Assembly: GCF_004362715.1 (NCBI RefSeq)
Contig: NZ_SNYC01000005.1
Span: 311,781-375,780 of the forward strand
Direction of reading: 5' to 3'
Source of the DNA: Pedobacter metabolipauper
Lineage (GTDB): Bacteria; Bacteroidota; Bacteroidia; Sphingobacteriales; Sphingobacteriaceae
Length of the DNA stretch: 64,000 nt
In this document: positions 63,605-64,000 of the stretch, piece by piece
Layout: each line of letters begins with the position of its first letter
How positions within the stretch are numbered: the stretch's first letter is position 1
Position numbers and translations under genes: made by a program
The notes under the pieces: model-generated
Seen by the model: the letters and a program-made list of their open reading frames with translations, nothing else
Database searches by the model: none
Told to the model about the DNA's origin: nothing

Positions 63605-64000
63605 TTATTCGTATTTTAACGCATCGATCGTGTTTGCACTTGCTGCCCGGTACGACCGCAGGCTTACTGTAATCAGGGTAATGGCCATGGAGATGAACAT
63701 GGCTATTATGAACGGCCAGATACTAAGATCTATCCGGTACACAAAGCCTGAGAGCCATTTGGATACAAAGATGTAAGCCAATGGCCAGGCAACCAGGTTT
63801 GCAATGAATACCATGAGCAAGAATGATCCATTGAGCATTTTAACCAGGTCGTAAGTGGATGCACCCAAAACCTTCCTGATCGCTACTTCCCTGCTGCGCT
63901 GCGTAGCCACATAAGAAATCAGTCCGAATAGCCCGATAAAGGAAATAAAAATGATCACACCTGCAAATACTTTAAACAGTGTTCCGGTAATCCGTTCCCC
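63605..64000 (-). CDS. MacB/FtsX-type ABC transporter permease (paralogue 1), 5' part off window
   Basis: The C-terminal 131 codons of a fourth permease. The frame is open to the window edge (ERITGTLFKVFAGVIIF) with no need for the internal GTG at 63958. It carries SREVAIRKVLGASTYD, three membrane helices and the shared end IDALKYE. Located 22 bases upstream of the ATPase gene. Confidence 0.9.
   Translation of the reverse strand, partial: GERITGTLFKVFAGVIIFISFIGLFGLISYVATQRSREVAIRKVLGASTYDLVKMLNGSFLLMVFIANLVAWPLAYIFVSKWLSGFVYRIDLSIWPFIIAMFISMAITLITVSLRSYRAASANTIDALKYE

Noticed and set aside
1..64000. CRISPR arrays, rRNA genes, complete insertion sequences, prophage genes
   Set aside because: I looked for regular direct repeats with spacers, rRNA-like sequence, transposases and integrases and found none.

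Overview
The window looks like a chromosomal segment of a Sphingobacteriaceae bacterium, most likely Pedobacter or a close relative. The grounds are a TonB-dependent receptor with a carboxypeptidase-regulatory-like N-terminus, several Bacteroidota-type promoters (TTG, about 20 bases, TAnnTTTG), Bacteroidota-only families (DUF2851, long MacB/FtsX permease arrays, short AMP nucleosidase), a Rho with a long Asn-rich insertion, and no obvious Shine-Dalgarno sequences. Species was not determined.

Region 1 (1-10040) is an accessory organophosphate/phosphonate locus read leftward. A five-gene operon encodes a TonB-dependent receptor, a phospholipase-D-like lipoprotein, a PhoD-like phosphatase, a phosphonate-associated alcohol dehydrogenase and an OPA-type MFS permease. 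Behind it lie a phosphonatase-like HAD hydrolase and an XRE-cupin regulator. Two near-identical palindromes, one before the receptor operon and one before the hydrolase, with a half-site at the regulator's own promoter, suggest a dedicated regulon. This is the best candidate here for an undescribed system.

Region 2 (10250-26260) is a patchwork of accessory genes: two SDR-AraC modules whose AraC proteins are paralogous and whose promoters share the same direct-repeat architecture, a lipoprotein, an alpha/beta hydrolase, a serine hydrolase, an acyltransferase, a class III nucleotide cyclase, a pentapeptide-like protein, a TetR regulator with a clear operator/promoter, a decayed rhuM-like pseudogene and a GNAT acetyltransferase.

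Region 3 (26266-50568) is mostly core genome: tRNA-Leu(GAG), PhnP-like MBL hydrolase, lolA-like, ftsK; pyrF-eamA-DUF2851-pspC; rho-pssA; an HPt protein and folK; sppA, a polX-like gene, then an ADP-heptose operon (hldA, gmhA, rfaE2, a GT9 glycosyltransferase, sixA-like); AMP nucleosidase; clpX, clpP, tig and tRNA-Leu(UAG).

Region 4 (50724-64000) holds a prolyl oligopeptidase, small membrane/lipoprotein genes, a metal-receptor-like protein, and a leftward cluster of one ABC ATPase with four paralogous MacB/FtsX-type permeases, the last cut by the window edge. No CRISPR array, rRNA or intact insertion sequence was seen.
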